Assembly (NCBI RefSeq): GCF_007197775.1
Contig: NZ_CP041638.1
Coordinates: 3,162,001 to 3,226,000, forward strand
Length of the DNA stretch: 64,000 nt
Source: Thalassotalea sp. PS06
GTDB taxonomy: Bacteria > Pseudomonadota > Gammaproteobacteria > Enterobacterales > Alteromonadaceae
Direction: 5' to 3'
The notes under the pieces are model-generated. The model was not told where the DNA came from. It searched no databases and saw only the letters and a list, made by a program, of their open reading frames with translations. Positions 1 through 8,767 of this stretch are shown piece after piece. The translations under genes were made by a program, and so were the position numbers. Positions within the stretch are counted from its first letter, which is position 1, and every line of letters begins with the position of its first letter.

Positions 1-2
1 CC

Positions 3-1715
3 GAAACAGCGAATCCACAGCAACAGGCACAGGAACTGTTTCAATCTTACTTTGATGAATCGATGGCGATGTCACCGCTTTATGCCACCTTTGTCGGTAT
101 GAGCGAATACAACGACCAGTTCAATGCACCAATTAGTGAAGAGAGTCTGGCGCAAAGCCTGGCACTTGAGCAAAAGTACCTGGATAAAATCAATGCTATC
201 GACGAGTCGAGCTTATCTGGTCAGGACTTACTCAGTTATCAAATCTTTAAACGCGATCGTGAAATGGCCATTAAAGGCTTCGATTTCCCATCATACTTAA
301 TGCCTTTGAACCAGATGTATGGTGTTCACAACATCTACGCCACTTTAGGCTCTGGCCAAAGTGCGCAGCCTTTTAATACCTACCTGGATTATCAAAACTT
401 TATCGCCCGTACTAATGGCTTTGCTACCTATATGGACAGCGTCGTTGTAGCAATGCGCGAAGGTATGGAAAAAGGTGTGGTATTGCCTGAACCAATCGTT
501 GAGAAAATCCTGCCGCAGCTTTCTGTACATGTGGTAAAAGACGCCAAAGACAGCGTATTTTACGGCCCGGTAACCATGCTTGAAGGCAACAGCGAATTAA
601 CTGATGAGCAAAAGCAGCAAGTAACGGAACAATACCAAGCGATGATCATGGATGTGCTGGTTCCAACTTACGATAAGTTCTATCAGTTTATTGAAACCGA
701 GTATCTGCCAAAGGCACGCCAAAGCGTTGGCCTGTCAGATTTACCTAATGGTAAAGCCTGGTATGAGTATCAAATCGAAACCAACACCACCTTGCCGTTA
801 ACCGCAGAGGAATTACATGAATTTGGTCAGCAGGAAGTGGCGCGTATTCTTGCGGAAATGAACAAGGTTAAAGCACAAGTCGAATTTGATGGCGACTTAA
901 AAGCTTTCTTCAAATTCCTTCAGGAAGATGAGCAGTTTTACTGGAACAGCGAAGAAGAAGTTGTCGCCGCTTACACCGATATCAAAGAAGATATCAACAA
1001 GCGCCTGCCTAAGCTTTTTGAAGTGTTTCCAAAAGCCGATTACGAAGTACGTGCGGTTGAAGCGTTCCGGGCAGCGTCCAGCGCTGGTGCAAGCTACCAG
1101 TCTCCAGCTCCAGACGGTTCGCGTCCAGGTATCTTCTATATCAACACTCACAACCTAAAAGCTCAGCCTAAGTTTATTTTGGAAACTTTGAGTATTCACG
1201 AAGCATCACCAGGTCATCACTTCCAGATCACCATTCAGCAGGAAGTAAAAGACTTACCTATGTTCCGTAAGTTCGGCGGTTACACGGTTTTTTCCGAAGG
1301 TTGGGCACTTTATGCGGAAAGTTTAGGTAAAGAGCTAGGACTATTTACCGACCCTTACCAATGGTACGGTCGTCTGTCCGATGAGCAGTTACGTGCGATG
1401 CGTTTGGTTGTCGACACTGGCTTGCACGCCTTTGGCTGGACTCGTGAGCAGGCTATTGACTTTATGGCGCAAAACTCCTCTCTGGCTATGTCAGATATTG
1501 AAGCGGAAGTTGAGCGTTATATCTCGATTCCGGGTCAGGCGTTATCCTATAAAACCGGACAACGCGCGATTCGCGATCTTCGCAATCAAGCCAGCGCCGA
1601 ACTTGGTGAGAACTTTGATGTTCGTAAGTTCCACACACAAGTATTGATTGATGGCGCCCTGCCAATGCCAATTCTTGAAAAGAAAATTATGGCTTGGGTT
1701 GAAACGCAAAAATAA
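3..1715 (+). CDS. DUF885 family zinc-peptidase-like protein (5' end outside window)
   Basis: The frame is open from the first complete codon, so the true start lies upstream of the window. The protein carries HEASPGHHFQ (coded at about 1197-1226), the metal-site type motif of the DUF885 family, followed by a glutamate in a SEGWALYAE segment near 1290-1320, as in gluzincin-type peptidases. Family members are usually about 580-610 residues, so only a short N-terminal piece, probably with the export signal, is missing. A second DUF885 protein is coded at 2409-4229, so this is a local pair of paralogs. Substrate unknown; peptidase activity is inferred from the motifs. A good hairpin terminator follows the stop. 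Confidence 0.85.
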   Translation, partial: ETANPQQQAQELFQSYFDESMAMSPLYATFVGMSEYNDQFNAPISEESLAQSLALEQKYLDKINAIDESSLSGQDLLSYQIFKRDREMAIKGFDFPSYLMPLNQMYGVHNIYATLGSGQSAQPFNTYLDYQNFIARTNGFATYMDSVVVAMREGMEKGVVLPEPIVEKILPQLSVHVVKDAKDSVFYGPVTMLEGNSELTDEQKQQVTEQYQAMIMDVLVPTYDKFYQFIETEYLPKARQSVGLSDLPNGKAWYEYQIETNTTLPLTAEELHEFGQQEVARILAEMNKVKAQVEFDGDLKAFFKFLQEDEQFYWNSEEEVVAAYTDIKEDINKRLPKLFEVFPKADYEVRAVEAFRAASSAGASYQSPAPDGSRPGIFYINTHNLKAQPKFILETLSIHEASPGHHFQITIQQEVKDLPMFRKFGGYTVFSEGWALYAESLGKELGLFTDPYQWYGRLSDEQLRAMRLVVDTGLHAFGWTREQAIDFMAQNSSLAMSDIEAEVERYISIPGQALSYKTGQRAIRDLRNQASAELGENFDVRKFHTQVLIDGALPMPILEKKIMAWVETQK

Positions 1716-1735
1716 GCGTTTATCACAGCTACAAA

Positions 1736-1758
1736 AAAGCAGGCTTTTAGCCTGCTTT
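1736..1758 (+). terminator. Rho-independent terminator of the first DUF885 gene
   Basis: Nine-base stem AAAGCAGGC / GCCTGCTTT with a five-base loop, 20 bp after the stop codon and followed by a T-rich stretch. The stem carries A and T runs on either side, so it may also serve the convergent DUF3010 gene. Confidence 0.8.
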
Positions 1759-1786
1759 GTTATTTTCTGAATGTAAGCAATAGCGA

Positions 1787-2212
1787 TTACTTCACATCAA
1801 AAAATGTAAAGGCGGTTTCAAATGCACCCTGTTGGAATTGCTTTAAACCGGTATCGCGATAATCAATCTCAATCTGGGTTTTCTTCAACTTTTCTTTGAT
1901 ATCCGCAGGTCGAGCCATTTCTACCGTTAACCCTTCGATTAGCTGTATTGCCGCTTCCATTTTAAAGCCCTGTGAACCGCCGGCGAATTTGCCCTTGGTC
2001 ATCCGCTCTTTGATCACCACCGTGTCAACGCCATAGTCAGACATTAACTTGGCAAAGGCAAACTGGAATTTGCGAATATTTTCGCTGTCGCTACCGCGCT
2101 GCAACGCGACTTTAGGTACCCTAACATGGGGTAAATCAAATAATTGATTTTCAAAGCTCATAACACAGATAACCGCATCATCGCCTTTAATTTCTACACC
2201 ACAAACTTTCAT
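1787..2212 (-). CDS. DUF3010 family protein
   Basis: A 141-residue soluble protein beginning MKVCGVEIKGDDAV, recognised as the DUF3010 family of gammaproteobacteria. The N-terminal pattern, a short beta strand with G-x-E/D and later a V-x-I-K-E motif, resembles an RNase H-like fold, but no catalytic set can be assigned by eye. There is no signal peptide or membrane segment. It lies between two DUF885 genes in the opposite orientation and is probably transcribed alone. Function unknown. Confidence 0.75.
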   Translation of the reverse strand: MKVCGVEIKGDDAVICVMSFENQLFDLPHVRVPKVALQRGSDSENIRKFQFAFAKLMSDYGVDTVVIKERMTKGKFAGGSQGFKMEAAIQLIEGLTVEMARPADIKEKLKKTQIEIDYRDTGLKQFQQGAFETAFTFFDVK

Positions 2213-2408
2213 TGGCAGTCCTCAACATATTAATGTTGGCAAGTATATCACAGCAATCCGCCTCTAAGTCTGATCATTAGGTGAATATTAGCATCCACAC
2301 AATTGCCGGATTTTATTCGTCATTTACCGCAATTATCGTATTTAAGCTTGCATGCAACTCAGATATCGTACTATGTTGTTGTGAATTACAACAAATGTAG
2401 AGAAAACC

Positions 2409-4229
2409 ATGAAAAAGCATTTACTTGCATTAACCATAGCCACAGCATTAACGTCCGGCTTGTCGGCATGTGGAGAGAACAGCAATACTCAGAAAAATAC
2501 CCAGGCTGAAAAACCAGCTCCGGTGCCACAGGTTGAACAAGCGGATGTAAACCAGCAATTTCAGGAATTTAGTGAAAATCTTATCAATGAATTTTGGAAA
2601 CTAAAACCTGGATACGCGGTATATGTTGGTTACTACAAGTATGATGACCAACTGCCGGTACCGGATGCAAACAACAAGGCTAACGATCTGGCAATCGTAA
2701 AAGAAAAGCTGGCGGCGTTAAATGGCTTTGACCCGAAAAAGCTTGATGCCGATCATGCCAGTGATTACTACATTTTGAAAAACCAGCTGGAATCACAAAT
2801 TTTCAGCATGGAGCAGTTAAAGTCTTATCAGTGGAATCCAGCAACCTATAATGTCGCTGGCGTTTTCGGCGTTATTCTCAATACCGACTACAAAGCTAAA
2901 GATGAGCGTTTGCGCACTATCTATCGTCGCATGGAAAATATCCCAGCCTATTATGAAGCGGCAAAAGCAAACATCACAACCCCAGCCTTACCTCATACCG
3001 AATTAGCGATTCAGCGGAACCAGGGGGCAGCAGGATTATTCTCCGGTGCAATCGCTCAAGCGGTTGCCGATTCTGGTTTAAGTGGACAGGAAAAAACCGA
3101 TTTTACCGCCCGCATCGAAGAAGCAACGGCGGCAATTGAAGGCTACATTGGCTGGTTACAGGAAAAAGCGGCTGAACTTAAAGAAAATAATAACGCTAAA
3201 GACTTTCGTATCGGCGGCGAACTTTATGAACAAAAGTTTGCTCTGGATATTTATTCCAGCTTAAGTGCCAAGCAGCTGTTTGATAAAGCAGTAAGCGAAA
3301 AACAGCGGGTTCACGCTGAAATGGCGAAAATTACCAAGCAATTATGGCCAACCTACTTTAGTGACACTGAAATGCCGGAAGACATGCTGGTAGCCACTAA
3401 GCAGTTAATTGATCACCTGTCGGTAAAACACGTAAAACGTGACGAATTTGTTGACGCCATTCGCGCTCAGATCCCAGAACTTGAAAAGTTCGTGATGGAG
3501 AACAACCTGATTGAAATGGATAAAAACAAGCCGTTGGTGGTACGCGAAACACCAGAATACCAGCGCGGCTTTGCCGGAGCATCTATCAATGCGCCAGGCC
3601 CTTATGATCCGCAAGCCAATACTTACTATAACGTCACGCCACTGGATAACTTTAACGATGAGCAGGCAGAAAGTTATTTGCGTGAGTACAACCACTGGAT
3701 TTTACAAATCCTTAATATTCACGAAGCGGTACCAGGTCATTACACCCAGCTGGTACACAGCAACAAGTCAAAATCTTTAGTGAAATCCATCTTTGGCAAT
3801 GACGCGATGATTGAAGGTTGGGCGGTATACACGGAACGTATGATGCTGGAACAAGGTTATGGCGACAACGAGCCAGAACTTTGGTTAATGTATTACAAGT
3901 GGAACCTTCGCGTTATCATGAACTCCATAATCGACTACGCCATTCAGGTTAACGGTATTGGCGAGCAGGAAGCCCTGGACATGATGATGAATGAAGCCTT
4001 CCAGGAAGAAGCAGAAGCTCGCGGCAAATGGCGCCGTGCGACCTTGTCACAAGTGCAGTTAACCAGCTATTTCACTGGTTACTCAGAAATCTATGATTTG
4101 CGCGAAGAGTTAAAGGGAAAAATGGGCGATGACTTTAATCTTACCGATTTCCATAACAAATTCTTAAGTTATGGTAGCTCCCCGGTGCCAATAATCCGTG
4201 AGATGATGCTGGCCGAATTAGCGGAATAG
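2409..4229 (+). CDS. DUF885 family peptidase-like lipoprotein
   Basis: 606 residues with a lipoprotein signal: Lys-Lys, a hydrophobic stretch and the lipobox LSAC with Cys at about residue 21, so it should be membrane-anchored and outside the cytoplasm. The HEAVPGH motif is at residues 438-444 and a downstream EGWAVYTE segment supplies the second acidic ligand expected of this zinc-peptidase-like family. Length matches the family. It is a paralog of the gene at the left edge but clearly diverged (HEAVPGHY versus HEASPGHH). A short dyad, TTGTTGT / ACAACAA, lies at 2376-2394 just ahead of the start and could be an operator. Substrate is not known. Confidence 0.85.
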   Translation: MKKHLLALTIATALTSGLSACGENSNTQKNTQAEKPAPVPQVEQADVNQQFQEFSENLINEFWKLKPGYAVYVGYYKYDDQLPVPDANNKANDLAIVKEKLAALNGFDPKKLDADHASDYYILKNQLESQIFSMEQLKSYQWNPATYNVAGVFGVILNTDYKAKDERLRTIYRRMENIPAYYEAAKANITTPALPHTELAIQRNQGAAGLFSGAIAQAVADSGLSGQEKTDFTARIEEATAAIEGYIGWLQEKAAELKENNNAKDFRIGGELYEQKFALDIYSSLSAKQLFDKAVSEKQRVHAEMAKITKQLWPTYFSDTEMPEDMLVATKQLIDHLSVKHVKRDEFVDAIRAQIPELEKFVMENNLIEMDKNKPLVVRETPEYQRGFAGASINAPGPYDPQANTYYNVTPLDNFNDEQAESYLREYNHWILQILNIHEAVPGHYTQLVHSNKSKSLVKSIFGNDAMIEGWAVYTERMMLEQGYGDNEPELWLMYYKWNLRVIMNSIIDYAIQVNGIGEQEALDMMMNEAFQEEAEARGKWRRATLSQVQLTSYFTGYSEIYDLREELKGKMGDDFNLTDFHNKFLSYGSSPVPIIREMMLAELAE

Positions 4230-4262
4230 TAACTCGAATCATTGTTAGAGTATCCCTCTTTA

Positions 4263-4283
4263 AAAGCCCGCATCGCGGGCTTT
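4263..4283 (+). terminator. Rho-independent terminator after second DUF885 gene
   Basis: Nine-base stem AAAGCCCGC / GCGGGCTTT with a three-base loop, then TTATTTTT, 33 bp after the stop codon. Confidence 0.85.
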
Positions 4284-4310
4284 TTATTTTTGATCATTCC
4301 ACTTTTGACG

Positions 4311-4523
4311 TCACTTATTTATAAAGAGGACTACCCAAACATCTTTGGTTATAACCGAGCCTTGAGGTCGCAAGCGAATGTAATTCCACTTGTCGCTGAC
4401 ATTGACCTCACTGGTATCTTTCATTGCATCCCCGGCTCCGTCCATCACGGTACCTTGACCACCAGCCCAAACCATTGAGCTCATCAGCACAGCAAATACA
4501 GCCAATAGTAATCGCTTATTAAT
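4311..4523 (-). CDS. Small exported protein with an unclear start codon
   Basis: The frame encodes INKRLLLAVFAVLMSSMVWA, a convincing signal peptide with cleavage after VWA, then about 50 mature residues (GGQGTVMDGAGDAMKDTSEV...). The only position that starts this cleanly is an ATT codon at 4523-4521. It lies immediately after the TGA of the upstream gene and after a GAGGT sequence that is too close for an ideal ribosome site. A TTG at 4505 is the other option but would shorten the signal peptide. Translation is probably coupled to the upstream gene. No family recognised. The possibilities are a true ATT start, a point mutation of an ATG, or non-translation. Confidence 0.45.
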   Translation of the reverse strand: MNKRLLLAVFAVLMSSMVWAGGQGTVMDGAGDAMKDTSEVNVSDKWNYIRLRPQGSVITKDVWVVLFINK

Positions 4524-4527
4524 TACC

Positions 4528-4995
4528 TCAGATCTGCTTGCAGGTACCAATTTCCATCGTTGGCGCCGGACTCTGACTATCCGCAATGTAATATTTTGGT
4601 CGTGGTGAATTGTAAGGCACATAGCCCTTGTCATTTACGAACAAAAACCGTTTGGTATCTTTGTGAAATTCCAGTTTGCCTAGTCCTTTGCAACTCATCT
4701 GGGCATCCAAATCAAAATCGGTGCAGAAACCCAAAAATGCATTATCTTCAGCGTTAACCCACTGGTAAGGATACTTATCAAGGTTTGCTCCGGTTTGATT
4801 GACAGTAATTTTATAAGCCACGCGAATTTCATCCGACGCATTTATTTGCCAACTTTTTTGGTCAATGTGATAAATGAAACCAGTTTGATGCTCAATCTGA
4901 CAGAGGTAGGAATTTTCGAACGCATGAGTTGTGATGGATAATGAGAGGGCCGAGCCGAGTAATATCCAATGCATGGTTTTGTTAATCGTTTTCAT
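4528..4995 (-). CDS. Hypothetical secreted protein
   Basis: 155 residues beginning MKTINKTMHWILLGSALSLSITTHA, a Sec signal peptide with likely cleavage after THA. The mature part has three or four cysteines (SYLCQIEH, GFCTDFD, MSCKG, GTCKQI), suggesting periplasmic disulfides. No known domain recognised. Its stop is directly followed by the reading frame of a second small exported protein (4311-4523), so the two look like a two-gene unit. Confidence 0.6.
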   Translation of the reverse strand: MKTINKTMHWILLGSALSLSITTHAFENSYLCQIEHQTGFIYHIDQKSWQINASDEIRVAYKITVNQTGANLDKYPYQWVNAEDNAFLGFCTDFDLDAQMSCKGLGKLEFHKDTKRFLFVNDKGYVPYNSPRPKYYIADSQSPAPTMEIGTCKQI

Positions 4996-5123
4996 TGTTA
5001 TTATTCTTCTTATCAGTTAAATGTGCGCCTTTGCACGATGTTGTTTAAGCAATGGTTGATCAGGATAACCCTGATTGTCACCATAATAGCGATGAGCCGT
5101 AACTAACTGAAGAAAAAATGCCT

Positions 5124-5669
5124 CTACTTTTCCTGCTCTGAGGCAGAGAGTTCTCCCAAATTCAATACCGGTGCAGCGTCCAGCTCACGAGCCCCCATCA
5201 TATCTGCGATACGCTCTACCGAGGAAATAAGCTGATATTGCTCCCACTCTTTTAACGCACTGAATTTTTCAATAAAGTTTTCTTCGATAGCCTGAGGCGC
5301 ATTGAGCAAGGTTTCCTTTCCCTGATCGGTTAAAAATAATGCAACTTTGCGCCTATCACTTTGGCTCCGAATTCTTTTAATCAGATCTTTGGCTTCAAGT
5401 CGATCAAGTATATTGGTAACAGTAGCCTGACTTAAATTTACATTGTTAGAGACTTCTTTCGAACTCAGTCCTTTGACCCGTCCAATTTCTTGCATAATGA
5501 TTAATTGTGGCCCAGTTATACCAGCCTCTTTTCCTAATTTTCTGGAACGAATATCAATGGCCCGAATGATTTTCCTTATTGAAACAAATAACTCTTCATA
5601 TTTTTCCACGTTTTTAACTCTCTCATACAGGCCAACGCCATCACAAATGCAGTGATTTAATTCGCACAC
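5124..5669 (-). CDS. MarR family transcriptional regulator (EctR-like)
   Basis: Winged-helix regulator. The MarR core runs from KYEELFVSIRKIIRAIDIRSRKL through the recognition region SSKEVSNNVNLSQATVTNILDRLEAKDLIKR and the wing RSQSDRRKVALFLTDQG. The listed start gives 181 residues, but the first 20 (three Cys, MCELNHCICDGVGLYERVKN) look unlike family N-termini. A GTG at 5609 preceded by GAGAG would give the more usual 161-residue form. The RKIIRAIDI-SRKL-KEAG-TGPQL stretch resembles regulators of compatible-solute operons such as EctR. It diverges from the small gene, putP and proBAC, which it probably controls. Ligand unknown. Confidence 0.85.
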   Translation of the reverse strand: MCELNHCICDGVGLYERVKNVEKYEELFVSIRKIIRAIDIRSRKLGKEAGITGPQLIIMQEIGRVKGLSSKEVSNNVNLSQATVTNILDRLEAKDLIKRIRSQSDRRKVALFLTDQGKETLLNAPQAIEENFIEKFSALKEWEQYQLISSVERIADMMGARELDAAPVLNLGELSASEQEK

Positions 5670-5784
5670 GATTAAATTTTTCTGATAATAACTCGCACTT
5701 AAAAATTCGCAAAGAAATTAATTTGTTCTCAACCACCAAGCTCAACAATTACTGCAGAGGTTTAAGCCTTACTAACCAGCAAGT

Positions 5785-5898
5785 TTTATTTATTACGAGA
5801 TACTATTTTTAATTAGAACACGATCTAAATTCGATCATCACTAGACAATTAGTGCAGTAATCATTATAGTACTAAGCAAATAGATAAAAGGAGAACAA
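5785..5898 (+). promoter_or_regulatory. Operator-rich regulatory region between the marR gene and the proline locus
   Basis: The 229-bp divergent gap contains several dyads: an imperfect AATTAGA...TCTAAATT near 5811-5831, CACTA / TAGTG separated by six bases at 5839-5854, and TTAGTGC / GTACTAA spanning 5849-5875. The 18-bp segment at 5847-5864 (AATTAGTGCAGTAATCAT) recurs with two changes at 6126-6143, directly in front of the putP start. This is what a MarR-type operator set would look like; binding is inferred. A strong ribosome site, AAAGGAG, follows at 5888-5894. Confidence 0.5.
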
Positions 5899-6063
5899 AT
5901 GGACACTCAAAACACCCCATTTAATCGTACAGTTGACAACATCACCGAACGCGTTTGCTTCTACACCATTATAGGCTCCTACTATGTCCCGGCCATTGCG
6001 TATCGTGCGATAAAGAAAGGTCTGAACTTCATCGATCAAAAAACCGCCCACCTCATCGACTAA
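5899..6063 (+). CDS. Small 54-residue protein of the proline osmoadaptation locus
   Basis: ATG at 5899 preceded by AAAAGGAG at good spacing and ending in TAA at 6061. The product starts MDTQNTPFNRTVDNITERVC and has a central semi-hydrophobic stretch with a YYVP pattern, then a basic and polar tail (AIKKGLNFIDQKTAHLID). The central part is too short and mixed to be sure of a membrane helix. The strong ribosome site and the operator-like dyads upstream argue for a real gene. It precedes putP by 80 bp in the same direction and probably shares regulation. No family recognised. Confidence 0.6.
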   Translation: MDTQNTPFNRTVDNITERVCFYTIIGSYYVPAIAYRAIKKGLNFIDQKTAHLID

Positions 6064-6125
6064 AGACCGTTCGACTGTTTTTCGTCGCCGGTATTTCTAT
6101 CCCGTAATCCACTTACAGAAAAAAT

Positions 6126-6143
6126 AATTAGTTCAGTAACCAT
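6126..6143 (+). promoter_or_regulatory. Second copy of the 18-bp motif overlapping the putP translation start region
   Basis: AATTAGTTCAGTAACCAT ends exactly at the putP ATG and matches 16 of 18 positions of the motif at 5847-5864. It occupies the place where a ribosome site would be expected, and no good Shine-Dalgarno sequence is seen there. It may be an operator acting on a promoter in the gap 6064-6125, or an RNA-level site. Confidence 0.4.
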
Positions 6144-7634
6144 ATGTTCGTAATCGAATCTGCAACAGTTTCTGTTGCTTTGTATTTTTTAATGTTAATT
6201 GCTATTGGTGTCTATGCGCTAAAAACCTCTACAGCAGATAACAGTGAATATTTATTAGGCGGTCGTCGAGTCAGCGCCAAAGTAACCGCGCTTTCAGCGG
6301 GTGCGTCGGATATGAGTGGCTGGATGCTTATGGGACTTCCTGGCGCAGCGTTTGTCAGCGGAATCGATAGCATCTGGCTTGCGCTGGGTTTACTCGTTGG
6401 CGCTTATGTAAATTATCAAATCGTCGCGCCAAAACTGCGAGTGTTTACCGAATTGGCCGATGACGCGCTAACCATTCCTGAGTTTTTCTCCAAGCGGTTC
6501 GCAAAAGAGGCGGCTCGGGTACGGTTTATCGCCTCTGCGGTAATCATTGTATTTTTTACCCTTTATACGGCTTCTGGCCTCGTGGCCGGGGGCAAGCTGT
6601 TCCAATCAGCATTTGCGATTGATTATCACTATGGGGTGATTATCACCGTTGCGGTCGTTGTCATTTACACCATTCTTGGCGGTTTCCTGGCGGTCAGCGT
6701 CAGCGATTTTGTGCAGGGTATAATGATGTTAATCGCCTTGGTAGCAGTGCCTGCGTTTACCTTTTCACAACTTGAACCTGCTTCCACCTGGGATTTTTCG
6801 TCACTCGCCCAGGCTATTGAGTTGCCTTATGTACAGTGGCTAGCAGCTTTCAGTTTATTTACCTGGGGATTAGGTTACTTCGGTCAACCTCACATCATTG
6901 TTCGCTTTATGGCAATTAATCACCACAGAAATATCCCTAAAGCTAAGAATATCGGTATGTCGTGGATGACCATTTCGATTATTGGCGCAGTGTTAACGGG
7001 CATCATTGGTGCGAAATTTATTGCCCAAAGTCCGCAATCAATCAACGATCCCGAAACCATATTCATTTATTTGTCGCAATATCTGTTCCATCCATTTATT
7101 GCAGGCTGGTTCTTAGCTGCCATATTGGCGGCAATTATGAGCACCATTTCATCGCAATTGTTGGTTTCATCGAGTTCGCTTGTCGAAGACGTTTACAAAC
7201 ACTGCACAAAAACCGCTCCTTCAACAAAACAGTTACTGTTTGTAAGCCGTGCCTGCGTATTGGTGGTAGCGGTTATCGCATCTGCTATAGCTTTGGACGC
7301 CAATAGCAGTGTGTTGGGGCTGGTATCCAATGCCTGGGCCGGATTCGGCGCCGCATTTGGTCCCCTGGTATTACTGAGCCTTTGGTGGAAAAAGCTAACT
7401 CATACCGGTGCCATGGCAGGCATCCTTGTCGGAGCATCTACCGTTTTAGTCTGGGGGCATATGCCAGTTCTCGCCGACGGTAAAGCGTTAAGTTCTGTGT
7501 TTTATGAACTGCTGCCCGGATTTACCCTGAGTATGTTGACAATGGTTTGGGTAAGTCTCAACACAACTAAACCGAAAGCCAAAGCGATTGAATGGTTAGA
7601 ACAAACCGAACAACTCGTTAAAAACGAAAAATAG
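6144..7634 (+). CDS. putP: Sodium/proline symporter PutP
   Basis: 496 residues, the size of PutP, with about 13 membrane helices of the sodium:solute symporter (SSF) family. Recognisable family stretches are EYLLGGRRVSAKVTALSAGASDMSGWMLMGLPGA near residues 33-66, FGQPHIIVRFMA, and SSQLLVSSSSLVEDVY in the TM8 sodium-site region. Function: Na+-driven proline uptake at the inner membrane. It lies 14-26 bp upstream of proB in the same direction, so here it belongs to a proline accumulation (osmoprotection) unit rather than to putA, which is 18 kb away. No good ribosome site is visible; an operator-like repeat occupies that position. Confidence 0.92.
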   Translation: MFVIESATVSVALYFLMLIAIGVYALKTSTADNSEYLLGGRRVSAKVTALSAGASDMSGWMLMGLPGAAFVSGIDSIWLALGLLVGAYVNYQIVAPKLRVFTELADDALTIPEFFSKRFAKEAARVRFIASAVIIVFFTLYTASGLVAGGKLFQSAFAIDYHYGVIITVAVVVIYTILGGFLAVSVSDFVQGIMMLIALVAVPAFTFSQLEPASTWDFSSLAQAIELPYVQWLAAFSLFTWGLGYFGQPHIIVRFMAINHHRNIPKAKNIGMSWMTISIIGAVLTGIIGAKFIAQSPQSINDPETIFIYLSQYLFHPFIAGWFLAAILAAIMSTISSQLLVSSSSLVEDVYKHCTKTAPSTKQLLFVSRACVLVVAVIASAIALDANSSVLGLVSNAWAGFGAAFGPLVLLSLWWKKLTHTGAMAGILVGASTVLVWGHMPVLADGKALSSVFYELLPGFTLSMLTMVWVSLNTTKPKAKAIEWLEQTEQLVKNEK

Positions 7635-7660
7635 TATTAATCAATGTATTGGAGATGTTA

Positions 7661-8767
7661 ATGAAAAGTCCAAACTGGAACCGGATTGTTATAAAAGTCG
7701 GTAGTGCATTGATAGCACCAGAGCGTAACGGTTGTAGTAGCCATTATTTATTGTCCGTCGCTAGCTTTATTGTACGGTGCCGTCGCCAGGGTATTCAGGT
7801 AGTCCTGGTATCTTCTGGCTCAGTTGCCGCGGGTTCGCACCTGTTCAGGAAGTCGAAAAACACCTCAGGGCACGATAAAAAAGCAATGGCTGCTGCCGGT
7901 CAGACAGAAATGATGGCGACATGGGATCGTTTATTCGACTTCTCCTCGGCACAGATTCTGTTGACCGATGAGGATCTCAGGGATCGTGAGCGCTTTGTCA
8001 ATATCCGAAATACCATAGACTCATTGCTTGAGAACGATATTTTACCGATCGTCAATGAGAACGATACGATAACCACGGATCGAGTCAAAGTCGGTGATAA
8101 CGATAACTTATCAGCCATGGTTGCGACTTCCGTGCAGGCAGATACGTTAATAATCTGCTCAGATATTGACGGTTTGTTTGATTCAAATCCGCAGCTCAAT
8201 GCCAATGCGTCACTCATCAGTGAAGTCAGAGATATCAATGAGCAGGTTTATGCGATGGCCGGCGGCGCGACAAGTGCAGTTGGCACCGGAGGGATGAGAA
8301 CTAAAATTGAAGCGGCCGAAAAGGCTGTGTCTCATGGGGTTACAACGTACATTGTTAACGGCTTTGACCAGAGAAGTTTTGACATGCTTATCCAGGGAAA
8401 AAATCCCGGAACCTTGTTTCATCCTCACCAAACGCCGTTACAAGAATCCAAACATTGGGTCAGACATACAACCAAAGCCCTTGGTGAAATTGTCGTCGAT
8501 GACGAGTTTTCGCTGAGCCCAAAACAAAGCGTAGATAGCTTATCAAGTAGCGACCTAATTGATGTCGTTGGTGAGTTCTCGGTAGGAGACGTTGTTCTCC
8601 TTAGAACCGATAGCGGCGAAAAAATCGCCAAAGCAAAGACCAACTATAGCAGTTGTTTACTCGATTTTGTCGCACAACAAGGTGATGCCAGTCTCAACCA
8701 AAAAATCGATGGCACGCCTAAACCTATATTATCTAACAAATTTTCAGCAATTATGGAGGCCCAATGA
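7661..8767 (+). CDS. proB: Glutamate 5-kinase
   Basis: First step of proline synthesis: ATP-dependent phosphorylation of L-glutamate. An amino-acid-kinase domain comes first (VIKVGSALI, VSSGSVAAG, NENDTITTD, VGDNDNLSAMVA, GTGGMRTKIEAAEKA), followed by a C-terminal PUA-like region from about residue 270. 368 residues from the ATG at 7661, close to the 367 of E. coli. That start has GGAG seven bases upstream; an in-frame TTG at 7649 is less likely. The end overlaps proA by four bases (ATGA), so translation is probably coupled. The MarR regulator and putP upstream suggest osmotic rather than feedback-only control. Confidence 0.93.
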   Translation: MKSPNWNRIVIKVGSALIAPERNGCSSHYLLSVASFIVRCRRQGIQVVLVSSGSVAAGSHLFRKSKNTSGHDKKAMAAAGQTEMMATWDRLFDFSSAQILLTDEDLRDRERFVNIRNTIDSLLENDILPIVNENDTITTDRVKVGDNDNLSAMVATSVQADTLIICSDIDGLFDSNPQLNANASLISEVRDINEQVYAMAGGATSAVGTGGMRTKIEAAEKAVSHGVTTYIVNGFDQRSFDMLIQGKNPGTLFHPHQTPLQESKHWVRHTTKALGEIVVDDEFSLSPKQSVDSLSSSDLIDVVGEFSVGDVVLLRTDSGEKIAKAKTNYSSCLLDFVAQQGDASLNQKIDGTPKPILSNKFSAIMEAQ

